From assembly GCF_001417735.1 (NCBI RefSeq), contig NZ_BBUZ01000026.1, positions 248,001-312,000 on the forward strand: DNA of 64,000 bases, written 5' to 3'. The first letter of the stretch is position 1, and the number at the start of each line of letters is the position of its first letter. A program made the position numbers and the translations under genes. The notes below the pieces were generated by a model. It saw only the letters and a program-made list of their open reading frames with translations. It did not search any database and was not told where the DNA came from. Origin of the DNA: Streptomyces sp. NBRC 110028 (GTDB lineage Bacteria; Actinomycetota; Actinomycetes; Streptomycetales; Streptomycetaceae). Below are positions 26,693 through 35,662 of this stretch, piece after piece.

Positions 26693-27832
26693 ATGCACCG
26701 CATCGCCCGCGGTTCCGCCGTCCTGATCACCCTGGCCGCCGTCGGCCTCGGCACCCCGGCCGCTGCCCTCGCCGCCGCCGGGCGGACGCCGGAGCCGAGG
26801 CACGGGCCCGAGCCGCAGGTCGCCGTCATCGGCACCGGAGGCACCATCGCGGGCGTGAGCAAGAGCCGGGTGTCCTTCCAGAACTACGCGTCCGGACAGC
26901 TCCCGGTGTCCCGGCTGGTCGATGACCTCAGACCCGAGGTCAACCGGCTCGCCGACGTCACCACCCGGCAGTTCGGCAACAAGGACTCCAACGACTACTC
27001 CCTCCCCGAGTACCGGAAGCTCACCGCCGCGGTCGACGACGCGCTGCGCACCAACGACGCGGTCGTCGTCACCACCGGCACGGACACCATGGAGGAGTTC
27101 GCGTACTGGCTGGACCTCACCGTCCGCAGCGACAAGCCCGTGGTGCTCACCGGCGCGCTGCGCCCCTGGACGGTCATCGGCTCCGACGGCCCCGCCAACC
27201 TGTACAACGCGATCCGCCTCGCCGCGAGCGGCCGCACCACCTGCTTCGGCACCGTCGTCATGCTCAACGACCAGATCCAGGCCGCCCGCGAGGTCCGCAA
27301 GGCCGACGCGCTGCGGCTCAACGCCTTCACCAGCGGCAGCAGCGGTGAGCTGGGCGTCGTCGACCAGAACCACATCCGCGTCGACCGGGCCCCGGCGCGC
27401 GTCCAGGAATGCGGCAAGCCGGGCTGGAAGACCCCCTTCGACCTGGACCGCATCGCCCGGCGGCCGCTGCCGAAGGTCGAGATCGCCTACAGCTACCAGG
27501 GCGCCGGACCCGAGGCCATCAAGGCGTTCGCCGACGCGGGCGCCGCCGGCGTCGTCACCGCGGGCACCGGCGCGGGCGGCCTCTCCCCGGCCATGACAGA
27601 GGCCCGCGCCGACGCGGTGAAGAACGGCGTGGTCTTCGCGTCGGCCTCCCGCACCGGCTCGGGGGCGGTGTACGACCCCCACGTACGCGGAGTCGTCGGC
27701 GCCGAGGACCTGACCCCGCAGAAGGCCCGGCTGCTGCTGACGCTGTCGCTGGCGAGGACCCACAACGAGGACCGGATCCAGCACTGGTTCGCCACCCTGG
27801 GCGCCGAGCCGCTGGTGTCACCCCGGCGGTAG
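26693..27832 (+). CDS. ansB: Secreted L-asparaginase (type II)
   Basis: A 379-residue exported amidohydrolase. Signal peptide about 1-28 (Ala-rich); first active-site Thr51 in GTGGTIAG and second triad in TTGTDTMEE (Thr130, Asp131). It hydrolyses asparagine to aspartate and ammonia outside the membrane. The length fits the family. It lies 40 bp after the phosphatase gene but has its own ribosome region, so co-transcription is uncertain. Confidence 0.92.
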   Translation: MHRIARGSAVLITLAAVGLGTPAAALAAAGRTPEPRHGPEPQVAVIGTGGTIAGVSKSRVSFQNYASGQLPVSRLVDDLRPEVNRLADVTTRQFGNKDSNDYSLPEYRKLTAAVDDALRTNDAVVVTTGTDTMEEFAYWLDLTVRSDKPVVLTGALRPWTVIGSDGPANLYNAIRLAASGRTTCFGTVVMLNDQIQAAREVRKADALRLNAFTSGSSGELGVVDQNHIRVDRAPARVQECGKPGWKTPFDLDRIARRPLPKVEIAYSYQGAGPEAIKAFADAGAAGVVTAGTGAGGLSPAMTEARADAVKNGVVFASASRTGSGAVYDPHVRGVVGAEDLTPQKARLLLTLSLARTHNEDRIQHWFATLGAEPLVSPRR

Positions 27833-27839
27833 CCGCCGG

Positions 27840-28829
27840 TCACTCCCCGCGGAACGTGCGGCGGTACGCGCTCGGAGAGACGCCCAGCGCCTCGCGCAGA
27901 TGCATCCGCAGCGACGCCGCCGTGCCGAAGCCCGCCTCCGCCGCCACCTGGTCCACCGGCAGATCCGTCTCCTCCAGGAGCCGGCACGCCCGCTCCACCC
28001 GGCGCTGGGTCAGCCACCGCACGGGCGTCATCCCGACCTCCTCCCGGAACCGGCGCGAGAACGTCCGCACGCTCATCGACTCGCGCGCGGCCAGCTCCGC
28101 GAGGGACAGCGGGCGGTCGAGGCGGGTCAGGGCCCAGGCCCGCGCCTGCGTCGTGGAGGAGCCGCGCGGCGCCGGGACGGGGCGGCGGATGAACTGGGCC
28201 TGGCCGCCGTCGCGGTGCGGCGCCACCACCGCGCCCCGCGCGACCTCACCGGCCACCGCGGAGCCGTGGTCGAGCCGGATCAGATGCAGCAGCAGGTCGA
28301 TGCCTGAGGCGTCCCCGGCGGAGGTGAGGACGTCGCCCTCGTCCGTGTACAGGACGTCGGGGTCCAGCTCGACAGACGGGAACAGTGCCCGGAATTGGTC
28401 CGCGGCCTGCCAGTGCGTCGTCGCCCGGCGGCCGTCCAGCAGCCCGGCCGCCGCCAGGACGAAGGCGCCGGTGCAGATGGACGCCACACGGGTGCCGGGC
28501 CGCCGGATACGGGCGAGGGCCCCGGCCAGCGCCGGGCCGAGACGGCCCTCGGTCTGCGGCTCGTCCTTCTCGTTGGCGGCCGGGACGATCACCGTGTCGG
28601 CCTCGGCCAGCGCCTCCGGGCCGTGGGCGACGTTCACGCTGACATCGGAGTCCGTACGCACCTCACCGGGCATCAGCGCACACGTCACCACCTCGTACAG
28701 CGGCTCACCGGACGCCGAGACGGCCCGCCCGAACAGGCGGTGCGCCATGCCCAGCTCGAACGGCAGCATCCCGTGCCGTACCAGCACGGCCACCCGGTGC
28801 CGGTCCGGATGCGCGAAGACGGAGGCCAT
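27840..28829 (-). CDS. GlxA-type AraC-family regulator with DJ-1/PfpI domain
   Basis: A 329-residue regulator: N-terminal DJ-1/PfpI-like domain (1-180) with the nucleophile-elbow-like ICTGAFVLAAAG, and a C-terminal double HTH of the AraC type (225-325: SLAELAARESMSVRTFSRRF ... VDQVAAEAGFGTAASLRMHL). GlxA family proteins control catabolic genes. Its targets are probably unlinked, as the neighbours belong to DNA repair and asparagine use. GTG/ATG region near 28829. Confidence 0.88.
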   Translation of the reverse strand: MASVFAHPDRHRVAVLVRHGMLPFELGMAHRLFGRAVSASGEPLYEVVTCALMPGEVRTDSDVSVNVAHGPEALAEADTVIVPAANEKDEPQTEGRLGPALAGALARIRRPGTRVASICTGAFVLAAAGLLDGRRATTHWQAADQFRALFPSVELDPDVLYTDEGDVLTSAGDASGIDLLLHLIRLDHGSAVAGEVARGAVVAPHRDGGQAQFIRRPVPAPRGSSTTQARAWALTRLDRPLSLAELAARESMSVRTFSRRFREEVGMTPVRWLTQRRVERACRLLEETDLPVDQVAAEAGFGTAASLRMHLREALGVSPSAYRRTFRGE

Positions 28830-28848
28830 GGCCGTGATTGTCGCACCC

Positions 28849-29853
28849 TCACCGCTTGGCGCGGCTCGGCTGGACCCGCTTCGGCTCGCCCTTCATCTTG
28901 GGGTGCTCGGGCGGATACGGAAGGTCGCCGAGACCGTGCTCCCGCTCGTCCCGGTCGGCCAGTTCCAGCGCGGCCTCCAGCCGGTACGCGTGCTCGTCCA
29001 TGTCCGCGTGCACATCGCCCACCTCCCGGTAGCGCACCGGCATGGTCGCCAGGTCGAAGTCGCGCGGCCGGGCGTCGGGTACCTCCTCCCAGCGCAGCGG
29101 CGCGGAGACCGGCGCGTGCGGCTGGGGGCGTACGGAATAGGCGCTGGCGATGGTGCGGTCCCGCGCGGTCTGGTTGTAGTCCACGAAGATCTTCTCGCCG
29201 CGCTCCTCCTTCCACCACGCCGTGGTGATCCGCTCCGGCGCCCGCCGCTCCAGCTCCCGCGCGACCGCGATCGCCGAGCGCCGCACCTGGGTGAAGGTCC
29301 ACTCCGGCGCGATGGGCACGAAGACGTGCAGCCCCCGCCCGCCCGAGGTCTTGGGCCAGCCCCGCAGCCCCAGCTCGTCCAGCACCTCGCGCAGCTCGCC
29401 CGCGGCCCGTACCGCGTCCTGGTAGTCCGTGCCCGGCTGCGGGTCGAGGTCGATGCGCAGCTCATCGGGGTGCTCGGTGTCGGGGCGCCGCACCGGCCAC
29501 GGATGGAAGGTCAGACAGCCCAGGTTCGCGGCCCACACCACGGCCGCCACCTCGGTGGGACACATCTCGTCCGCGTACCGCCCGCTGGGGAAGGAGATGC
29601 GGCCGGTCGGGGTCCAGTCGGGGAGGTTCTTCGGCGCCCGCTTCTGGAAGAACGATTCCCCCGTCACCCCGTCGGGGTAGCGCTCCAGTGTCGTCGGCCG
29701 GTCCCGCAGCGCCCGCAGCGCGCCGTCGCCGACGGCGAGGTAGTAGCGGGCGAGGTCGAGCTTGGTGAAGCCCCGCTCGGGGAAGTACACCTTCCCGGGG
29801 TTGGACAGCCGCACCGTGCGCCCACCGACGTCAAGCTCCACCGTCTCTGCCAT
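28849..29853 (-). CDS. ligD: LigD-type polymerase domain protein (NHEJ)
   Basis: A 334-residue stand-alone LigD polymerase (archaeo-eukaryotic primase fold), which fills gaps, often with ribonucleotides, in bacterial double-strand-break repair. Metal ligands Asp135 and Asp137 in RIDLDPQPG, the TSGGRGLHVFVP strand and the RTIASAYSVR basic motif are present. No ligase or phosphoesterase domain is fused. It is divergent from an ATP-dependent ligase gene 80 bp away; Ku is not in the window. Confidence 0.9.
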   Translation of the reverse strand: MAETVELDVGGRTVRLSNPGKVYFPERGFTKLDLARYYLAVGDGALRALRDRPTTLERYPDGVTGESFFQKRAPKNLPDWTPTGRISFPSGRYADEMCPTEVAAVVWAANLGCLTFHPWPVRRPDTEHPDELRIDLDPQPGTDYQDAVRAAGELREVLDELGLRGWPKTSGGRGLHVFVPIAPEWTFTQVRRSAIAVARELERRAPERITTAWWKEERGEKIFVDYNQTARDRTIASAYSVRPQPHAPVSAPLRWEEVPDARPRDFDLATMPVRYREVGDVHADMDEHAYRLEAALELADRDEREHGLGDLPYPPEHPKMKGEPKRVQPSRAKR

Positions 29854-29933
29854 ACCCCAACGCTAGGTCCACTCCGCCCGCTCCACCTCCCGGCGGGCGC
29901 GCGGGCCCCTGCGGCCGCACAATCGAAGACATC

Positions 29934-30995
29934 ATGGACCTTCCGGTGATGCCCCCGGTGGCACCGATGCTGGCCAAGTCGGTGGCCACGATCCCGCCCG
30001 GGATGCGGTACGAGGCGAAGTGGGACGGCTTCCGGGCCATCGTGTTCCGCGACGGGGACGAGATCGAGATCGGCAGCCGGACGGCCAAGCCGCTCACCCG
30101 CTACTTCCCCGAACTCGTCGACGCCTTCCGCACTCATCTGCCGCCGCGCTGCGTCCTGGACGGCGAGATCGTCATCGCGCGCGGCGGCCGTCTGGACTTC
30201 GACGCACTCCTGGAGCGCATCCACCCCGCCGACTCCCGGGTGCGGATGCTGGCCCGGACCACCCCGGCGGGCTTCGTCGCCTTCGACCTCCTCGCCCTCG
30301 GTGACACCTCGTATCTGGACGTGCCCCTCGGCGAGCGCCGCGAGGCCCTGACCGAGGCGCTCCGCGAGGCCGGCGACCCCGTGTTCACCGCCCCCTGGAC
30401 AGACGATCTCGACGTGGCGCGGCAGTGGTTCGACCACTACGAGGGCGCCGGGCTGGACGGCATCGTCGCCAAGCGCCCCGACCTCGGCTACCGGCCCGGC
30501 GAACGCGTCATGGTCAAGGTCAAGCACGAGCGGACCGCCGACTGCGTGGTGGCGGGCTTGCGGCTGCACAAGTCCGGACCGGTCGTCGGCTCCCTGCTGC
30601 TCGGCCTGCACGACGCCACCGGCCGCCTCCAGCACGTCGGCGTCTGCGCCGCCTTCCCGATGCGCCGCCGCCGGGAGCTGATGACCGAGCTGGAGCCCCT
30701 GCGCATGGAGTCGGCCGAGGGCCACCCGTGGGCCGACTGGGCGCGCGAGGAGGCGCACACCCGGAGCCGGATGCCGGGTGCGCCCAGCCGCTGGACCGGC
30801 GTCAAGGACCTGTCGTGGCTGCCGCTGCGCCCGGAGCGGGTGTGCGAGGTCGCGTACGACCACATGCAGGGCGACCGCTTCCGGCACACCGCCCGCTTCC
30901 GGCGCTGGCGGCCCGACCGTGAGCCGGAGAGCTGCACCTACGCGCAGCTGGAGGAGCCCGTCTCGTACGACCTGCGCGAGGTGCTGGGCGGCTAG
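29934..30995 (+). CDS. ligC: ATP-dependent DNA ligase (LigC/LigD ligase-domain type)
   Basis: A 353-residue ligase. Adenylated Lys29 sits in motif I (EAKWDGFRA), followed by IEIGSRTAKPLTRYFPEL (motif Ia region), VLDGEIVI (motif III), FDLLALG (IIIa), GIVAKR (IV) and MVKVKHERTADCVV (V). A C-terminal OB domain completes it. It works with the divergent LigD-type polymerase in end joining or gap repair. ATG at 29934. Confidence 0.92.
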   Translation: MDLPVMPPVAPMLAKSVATIPPGMRYEAKWDGFRAIVFRDGDEIEIGSRTAKPLTRYFPELVDAFRTHLPPRCVLDGEIVIARGGRLDFDALLERIHPADSRVRMLARTTPAGFVAFDLLALGDTSYLDVPLGERREALTEALREAGDPVFTAPWTDDLDVARQWFDHYEGAGLDGIVAKRPDLGYRPGERVMVKVKHERTADCVVAGLRLHKSGPVVGSLLLGLHDATGRLQHVGVCAAFPMRRRRELMTELEPLRMESAEGHPWADWAREEAHTRSRMPGAPSRWTGVKDLSWLPLRPERVCEVAYDHMQGDRFRHTARFRRWRPDREPESCTYAQLEEPVSYDLREVLGG

Positions 30996-31009
30996 CGGGC
31001 AGACACCCT

Positions 31010-31036
31010 GGTAGCGCACCCCCTGGTAGCGCTACC
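31010..31036. terminator. Hairpin between convergent ligase and hydrolase genes
   Basis: Eight-base arms GGTAGCGC (31010-31017) and GCGCTACC (31029-31036), loop 11. The right arm overlaps the hydrolase stop and also forms the 12-bp palindrome GGTAGCGCTACC; CCTGGTAGCGC is duplicated here. Confidence 0.45.
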
Positions 31037-31694
31037 GCCGCGCGCCGCGCTTCTGCGTCATGCTCAGGAACCAGTCGCGCGCCGCCCCGGCGGCCTGCTC
31101 CAGCGCTCCCGGCTCCTCGAAGAGATGGGTCGCCCCGGGCACCACATGGACCTCGTGCGGCGCGGCCAGCATCGCGGCGGCCTGTTCGTTCAGCCGCAGC
31201 ACTTCGTGGTCGTCACCCCCCACGATCAGCAGCACCGGCTGATTCACCCGGTTCAGCACCCCGCCGGCGAGGTCCGGGCGGCCGCCCCGGGAGACCACGG
31301 CCCGCACCCGCTCCGGCCGCTCGGCGGCGGCGGTCAGGGCGGCCGCCGCGCCCGTACTGGCGCCGAACAGGCCGACCGGCAGCCCGGCGGTGCCGGGGTG
31401 GTGGCCGAGCCATTCGACCGCCGCCGCCAGCCGCCGCCCCAGCAGTGGGATGTCGAAGCGGTGCTCGGCGGTGATCGCGTCGACTCGCTCCTCGGCCTCG
31501 GTGAGCAGGTCGAACAGCAGCGTCGCCAGCCCTGCCTCCTGCAGCACCCGGGCCACCGCCCGGTTGCGCGGAGAGTGCCGGGAGCTGCCGCTGCCGTGGG
31601 CGAACGCCACCACGCCGGAGGGGTTGTCGGGAAGGACCAGATCGCCCACGAGCAGGGCGTCGTCCGCGGCGATACGGGCGGTCTCGGAGCGCAT
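31032..31694 (-). CDS. Dienelactone-hydrolase-like alpha/beta hydrolase
   Basis: A 220-residue alpha/beta hydrolase. The nucleophile elbow is GLFGASTGAAAAL (Ser in GASTG), the acid lies in VGGDDHEVL and the catalytic His in PGATHLFEE. ATG 31694 is preferred to an in-frame GTG because AGGAGG is spaced five bases from it. Members are often seen beside sigma-factor or phosphoribosyltransferase genes in actinomycetes. The substrate is unknown. Confidence 0.85.
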   Translation of the reverse strand: MRSETARIAADDALLVGDLVLPDNPSGVVAFAHGSGSSRHSPRNRAVARVLQEAGLATLLFDLLTEAEERVDAITAEHRFDIPLLGRRLAAAVEWLGHHPGTAGLPVGLFGASTGAAAALTAAAERPERVRAVVSRGGRPDLAGGVLNRVNQPVLLIVGGDDHEVLRLNEQAAAMLAAPHEVHVVPGATHLFEEPGALEQAAGAARDWFLSMTQKRGARR

Positions 31695-31725
31695 CGGCAC
31701 CTCCTGCCGTAACGGGTCACGCGGG

Positions 31726-32511
31726 TCACGCGTGGGCCAGCAGCCCTTGGCGCAGCTCGCTGTAGAGCCGGGACAGCCGGCGGGATATGTGCATCTGCGA
31801 GAAGCCGAGGATCTCGCCGATCTGGCTCTGCGAAAGCCCGGCGAAGAACCGCAGGTAGAGCACGTAGCGGTCCTGTTCGGAGAGATTCGCGATGAGCACC
31901 CGCAGCGACTCCCGGTTGACGACCCGTTCGATCGCGGCGTCGTCCGCGCCGACCGTCTCGGCGAGCAGCCGCTCCTCGGCGCCCTGTACGGCGGCGTTGA
32001 GGGACAGCGGGGTGCAGGAGGCGCTGGCCTCCAGACCGGCGCGCACGTCCTCCTGCGGCATACCGGTACGGGTGCTGATCTCCCCGACGGTCGGGGTGCG
32101 GCCGCCCAGCTCCTGCTCCAGCGCGTCGCGCGCCGAGCGGGTGCGGGAGCGGACCTCCTGGATGTTGCGCGGGATGTGCAGCGTCCACAGATAGTCGCGG
32201 AAGTGCCGTTTCAGCTCACCGGTGATGACGGGGATCGCGTACGAGGGGAAGGCGTGGCCGAGGTCCGGGTTGTAGCGGTCGACGGCCTTCACCAGGGCCA
32301 GCGAGGCGACCTGGGTGAGGTCTTCGATGTTCTCGCCCTTGTTGCGGAAGCGCAGCGCCAGACGCTTGGCGACCGGCAGCCACTCGCAGATGATCGCCTC
32401 GCGCAGCGCGTCGCGTTCGGGCCCGGAGGGGAGCCGGGACAGTCGCAGGAAGGCGCCGCCGGTGTCGGGGGTGTCGTCATGGCGTCGGCGGCGAGTCGCG
32501 GTTGCTGGCAT
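31726..32511 (-). CDS. SigB/SigF/SigG-type RNA polymerase sigma factor
   Basis: A 261-residue group 3 sigma factor: region 2 (NIEDLTQVASLALVKAVDRY; FPSYAIPVITGELKRHFRD), region 3 (RTPTVGEISTRTGM) and region 4 HTH (LSQSQIGEILGFSQMHISRRL). GGAGG lies nine bases before the ATG at 32511. Paralogues in Streptomyces respond to osmotic, oxidative or developmental cues through RsbW-type anti-sigma factors, and such an ATPase and a SpoIIE phosphatase occur elsewhere in this window. Confidence 0.92.
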   Translation of the reverse strand: MPATATRRRRHDDTPDTGGAFLRLSRLPSGPERDALREAIICEWLPVAKRLALRFRNKGENIEDLTQVASLALVKAVDRYNPDLGHAFPSYAIPVITGELKRHFRDYLWTLHIPRNIQEVRSRTRSARDALEQELGGRTPTVGEISTRTGMPQEDVRAGLEASASCTPLSLNAAVQGAEERLLAETVGADDAAIERVVNRESLRVLIANLSEQDRYVLYLRFFAGLSQSQIGEILGFSQMHISRRLSRLYSELRQGLLAHA

Positions 32512-32744
32512 GGTCACTCGCCTCCGTGGTCCGATGTCACGGCCTGCCCGCGGCACAGCGGTGATGCGGTGAGGCCCCGCTCTTGGAGGGGGCGATCGGT
32601 TTCACGGTCGGTTCTGCGGTCGCAACCAGGCTCGCATGCACCCCAAGGTCGTGCAATTCGGTCAAATCGCCCCACCTTTTCTGCGTCTTTGGGGGGAACT
32701 GTGACGCTGGGTGATTCGGTGCCGGAGCGCTTGGGTATCCGCCG

Positions 32745-33338
32745 GTGATGGACGCCCCCCTTCGTCTCGCCCAGCAGCCCGAGGCCGACGCCCTGCTCGC
32801 GCGCAGCCCCCTCGCCCTCCTGACCGGCATGCTGCTCGATCAGCAGGTGCCCATGGAATGGGCGTTCACCGGCCCGTACACCATCGCGCGGCGGATGGGC
32901 GCCGACGACCTGGACGCCCATGAGATCGCCGCGTACGACCCCGAGCGGTTCTCGGAGCTGCTGTCGGAGAAGCCGGCCGTGCACCGCTACCCCGGATCGA
33001 TGGCCAAGCGGATCCAGCAGCTGTGCCAGTACCTGGTCGAGACTTACGACGGTGACGCGGCCGCCCTGTGGCGCGATGCCCCCACCGGCGCCGAACTCCT
33101 CCGGCGGCTGAACGCCCTGCCCGGCTACGGCAAGCAGAAGGCGCAGATCTTCGCCGCCCTCCTCGGCAAGCGGTTCGCGGTGCGGCCCGAGGGCTGGCGC
33201 GAGGCGGCGGGGGCGTACGGCGAGGAGGGCTCGTACCGCTCGGTGGCCGACATCACCGGACCGGAGTCACTGGACAAGGTGCGCGCCCACAAGCAGCAGA
33301 TGAAGCGGCAGGCCAAGGCGCGTGGCGCCGGGGGCTGA
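32745..33338 (+). CDS. HhH-GPD-type base-excision repair protein
   Basis: A 197-residue protein annotated in actinomycetes as HhH-GPD base excision repair. The helix-hairpin-helix is LNALPGYGKQKAQIFAALLG (about 125-144); the N-terminal LLTGMLLDQQVPMEWAF segment matches endonuclease III-like folds. The catalytic Lys/Asp of classical glycosylases is not obvious. Tandem GTGATG start without a close ribosome site, so possibly leaderless. Confidence 0.8.
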   Translation: MMDAPLRLAQQPEADALLARSPLALLTGMLLDQQVPMEWAFTGPYTIARRMGADDLDAHEIAAYDPERFSELLSEKPAVHRYPGSMAKRIQQLCQYLVETYDGDAAALWRDAPTGAELLRRLNALPGYGKQKAQIFAALLGKRFAVRPEGWREAAGAYGEEGSYRSVADITGPESLDKVRAHKQQMKRQAKARGAGG

Positions 33339-33358
33339 GGCCGCGAGGGGCGCCCGGG

Positions 33359-34327
33359 TCAGGCCGTGCCCAGCGCGCCGCGCAGGGTGTCCACGGCGAG
33401 GGTGAGCGCGGCCCGTGCCGCATGGGTGTCGCGCAGCGCGTCGAGCATCAGGAAGTCATGGATGATGCCCTGCATCCGCAGCGCGGTCACCGGCACCCCG
33501 GCGTCGCGGAGCTTGTTCGCGTACGCCTCGCCCTCGTCCCGCAGCACATCGGCCTCACCGGTGATGACCAGCGCGGGCGGCAGCCCCTTGAGCTGGTCGG
33601 TGTCCGCGCGCAGCGGGGAGGCGGTGATCTCGGCGCGCTGCGCGGGGTCGGTCGTGTACTGGTCCCAGAACCACTTCATGCCCTCGCGGGTCAGGAAGTA
33701 GCCCTCGGCGAACTGCTCGTACGAGCCGGTGTCGAAGCTCGCGTCGGTCACCGGGTAGAACAGCACCTGCTGGACGAAGGCGACATCGCCGCGCTCCTTG
33801 GCCATCAGCGTCAGCGCGGCGGTCATGTTGCCGCCCACCGAGTCCCCGGCCACCGCGAGCCGGTCCGCGTCGAGCCCGGCGCCCTCGCCGTGTGCCACGA
33901 CCCACTGCCCGACCGCGTAACACTGCTCCAGGGCCACCGGATAGCGGGCCTCGGGGGACAGGTCGTACTCGGGGAACACCACGGCCGCGCCGACCCCGAC
34001 CGCCAGCTCCCGGGCCAGCCGGTCATGCGTGTGCGCGTTGCCGAACACCCAGCCCGCGCCGTGCACATAGAGGATCACCGGGAGCGTCCCGGAGACATTC
34101 GGCGGACGGAGGACCCGTGCCCGCACCCCACCGGCCGGAATGCCGGTGACGCCGATCCACTCCTCGTCCACCTCGGGTTTGGGAACCTCCCCGGACTGCA
34201 CCGCGTCGACCGTCCTGCGGCCCTCCGCGGGCGACATCTCGTACAGAAACGGTGGCCGCGCGGTGGCCTCGGCGAACGCGGCGGCTGCGGGCTCCAGAAC
34301 GGGGCGGGGCGGTGCGGTGCGCGGCAT
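33359..34327 (-). CDS. HSL-family alpha/beta hydrolase (acetyl esterase type)
   Basis: A 322-residue esterase of the hormone-sensitive-lipase family. Oxyanion motif YVHGAGW (88-93), nucleophile Ser163 in GDSVGGN, acid in GEADVLRDEG, His in GIIHDF. AAGGAG lies six bases before the ATG at 34327. Cytoplasmic. It ends 20 bp from the convergent repair gene. Confidence 0.9.
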   Translation of the reverse strand: MPRTAPPRPVLEPAAAAFAEATARPPFLYEMSPAEGRRTVDAVQSGEVPKPEVDEEWIGVTGIPAGGVRARVLRPPNVSGTLPVILYVHGAGWVFGNAHTHDRLARELAVGVGAAVVFPEYDLSPEARYPVALEQCYAVGQWVVAHGEGAGLDADRLAVAGDSVGGNMTAALTLMAKERGDVAFVQQVLFYPVTDASFDTGSYEQFAEGYFLTREGMKWFWDQYTTDPAQRAEITASPLRADTDQLKGLPPALVITGEADVLRDEGEAYANKLRDAGVPVTALRMQGIIHDFLMLDALRDTHAARAALTLAVDTLRGALGTA

Positions 34328-34456
34328 CTGCGGCTCCTTGGCGGTCCGGGCTTCCGACCCTCTCACCGCACGCGCGACCGCACCCGTCCGCTTACGCCGG
34401 CAGGGCTACGCGGCGCCCCCGCGACCCCGGGCCCGATCGGACCGGACCAGGCCGGA

Positions 34457-34750
34457 TCAGGTCAGCGGGCCCGGCGCCGGGGAGGGGTCGGGGACCGGAT
34501 CGGGGCCCGGGGGATGGGGCACCGGATCGGGGGACGGGCCCGGAGGCGGCCCCGGCGTGGGGCTCGGCGGCTCCGGCGGAGGCGACGGCACCGGATCCGG
34601 CGGCGGCCCCGGAGGCGGTCCGGGCACGGGCCCCGGCGCGGGTCCCGGCTCGGGGCCGCCCGGCCCCGGCGACGGGGTCGGGTTCGGCGGCACGGGGTCG
34701 TCGGGCCGCGTCGGGTCGGCGGTGGAATGCGGATCGGTCTGCCGTGCCAC
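34457..34750 (-). CDS. Small Pro/Gly-rich repetitive protein
   Basis: A 97-residue frame from GTG 34750 with GGAGG five bases upstream. After about 18 residues the protein is almost entirely Pro, Gly, Asp, Ser and Glu in PGP/PDP repeats, so it is low complexity and disordered. The good ribosome site favours a real gene, but such composition also arises by chance in GC-rich DNA. No signal peptide or function seen. Confidence 0.45.
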   Translation of the reverse strand: MARQTDPHSTADPTRPDDPVPPNPTPSPGPGGPEPGPAPGPVPGPPPGPPPDPVPSPPPEPPSPTPGPPPGPSPDPVPHPPGPDPVPDPSPAPGPLT

Positions 34751-34840
34751 GATGTCCTCCAAAGCTCATGAGACGGTGGCCACGTCATATGCGGGTCGGG
34801 TGCCCGATCGCCCCCTGTCCACGCATGACTACGGCGGAAT

Positions 34841-35632
34841 TCATCCGGGAGTCCCGTCGTCCACGACAGTGACCTCGACGCCCCCGGCGCGCAGCGCCCG
34901 GAGCTCCTCCCGGTCGGAGCCGCTGTCGGTCACCAGGGTCCAGCCGGGTGGCAGCCGTACCCAGGTGTGGAACGGGCGCCGGCCCACCTTGGCCGAGTGC
35001 GCCAGCACGTACACCTTCTCGGCGCGCCGGGCCATCAGCTCCTTGAGCCGGGTCTGCCGCAGATCCGCCTCGCAGATGCCGTGTTCGGCCGTCACCCCGT
35101 CGGCGCCCAGGAAGACCCGGTCGAACGTCATGCGCTCCAGCGCCGCCTCGGCGAGCGGGCCCAGGAAGCTCTGGCTCAGCGGCCGGAGCGTACCGCCCAG
35201 GCACTCGACCCGGACGGACTCCACGTCGGCCAGCTCCTGGAGCGCGGTCAGCCCGGTCGTGGCCACCGTCAGCCCCTCGGCCGTGCGCAGCTCATGGGCG
35301 AGGGCGCCGACGGTCGAGCCCGCGTCCAGCAGCACCGTCTCGCCGGTGCGGACGGTGGACGCCGCCCAGCGGGCGATGGCCCGCTTCGCCTCGAACGCCT
35401 CGCCGGTGCGCTGGCGCAGCGACGCCTCGGGGTGGGCGACCAGGGCCATCGCCCCGCCGTACGTGCGCGCCAGCCGGCCGTCGGCGGTCAGCTGGGCGAG
35501 GTCGCGGCGGATGGTGGAGGCGGTGACCCCGAAGGCGCGGGACAGCTCCTCCACGCTGGCGAGGCCCGTGGTCGTCGCGAGGTGGACGATCTGGTCGCGC
35601 CGGGCCCGTGCTCCCTGTACCGGCAATGTCAC
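34841..35632 (-). CDS. DeoR/GlpR-family regulator of the acid-sugar locus
   Basis: A 263-residue DeoR regulator: N-terminal HTH (SVEELSRAFGVTASTIRRDLAQL, about 26-48) and a sugar-phosphate-sensing domain (DAGSTVGALAHEL; FLGADGV). It lies 30 bp after pdxA2 in the same direction, so it is the third gene of the kinase-dehydrogenase-regulator operon. Phosphorylated acid sugars are the expected inducers. A three-fold 10-bp repeat upstream of the kinase gene may be its operator. Confidence 0.88.
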   Translation of the reverse strand: MTLPVQGARARRDQIVHLATTTGLASVEELSRAFGVTASTIRRDLAQLTADGRLARTYGGAMALVAHPEASLRQRTGEAFEAKRAIARWAASTVRTGETVLLDAGSTVGALAHELRTAEGLTVATTGLTALQELADVESVRVECLGGTLRPLSQSFLGPLAEAALERMTFDRVFLGADGVTAEHGICEADLRQTRLKELMARRAEKVYVLAHSAKVGRRPFHTWVRLPPGWTLVTDSGSDREELRALRAGGVEVTVVDDGTPG

Positions 35633-35662
35633 GCGTCCTTCTCGGTCCGTGAGTGGTGGGCT

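Noticed and set aside
23513..27784. 1423-codon open frame on the minus strand
   Set aside because: Antisense shadow of the caspase, phosphatase and asparaginase genes, a product of high G+C codon bias; no ribosome site or domain.
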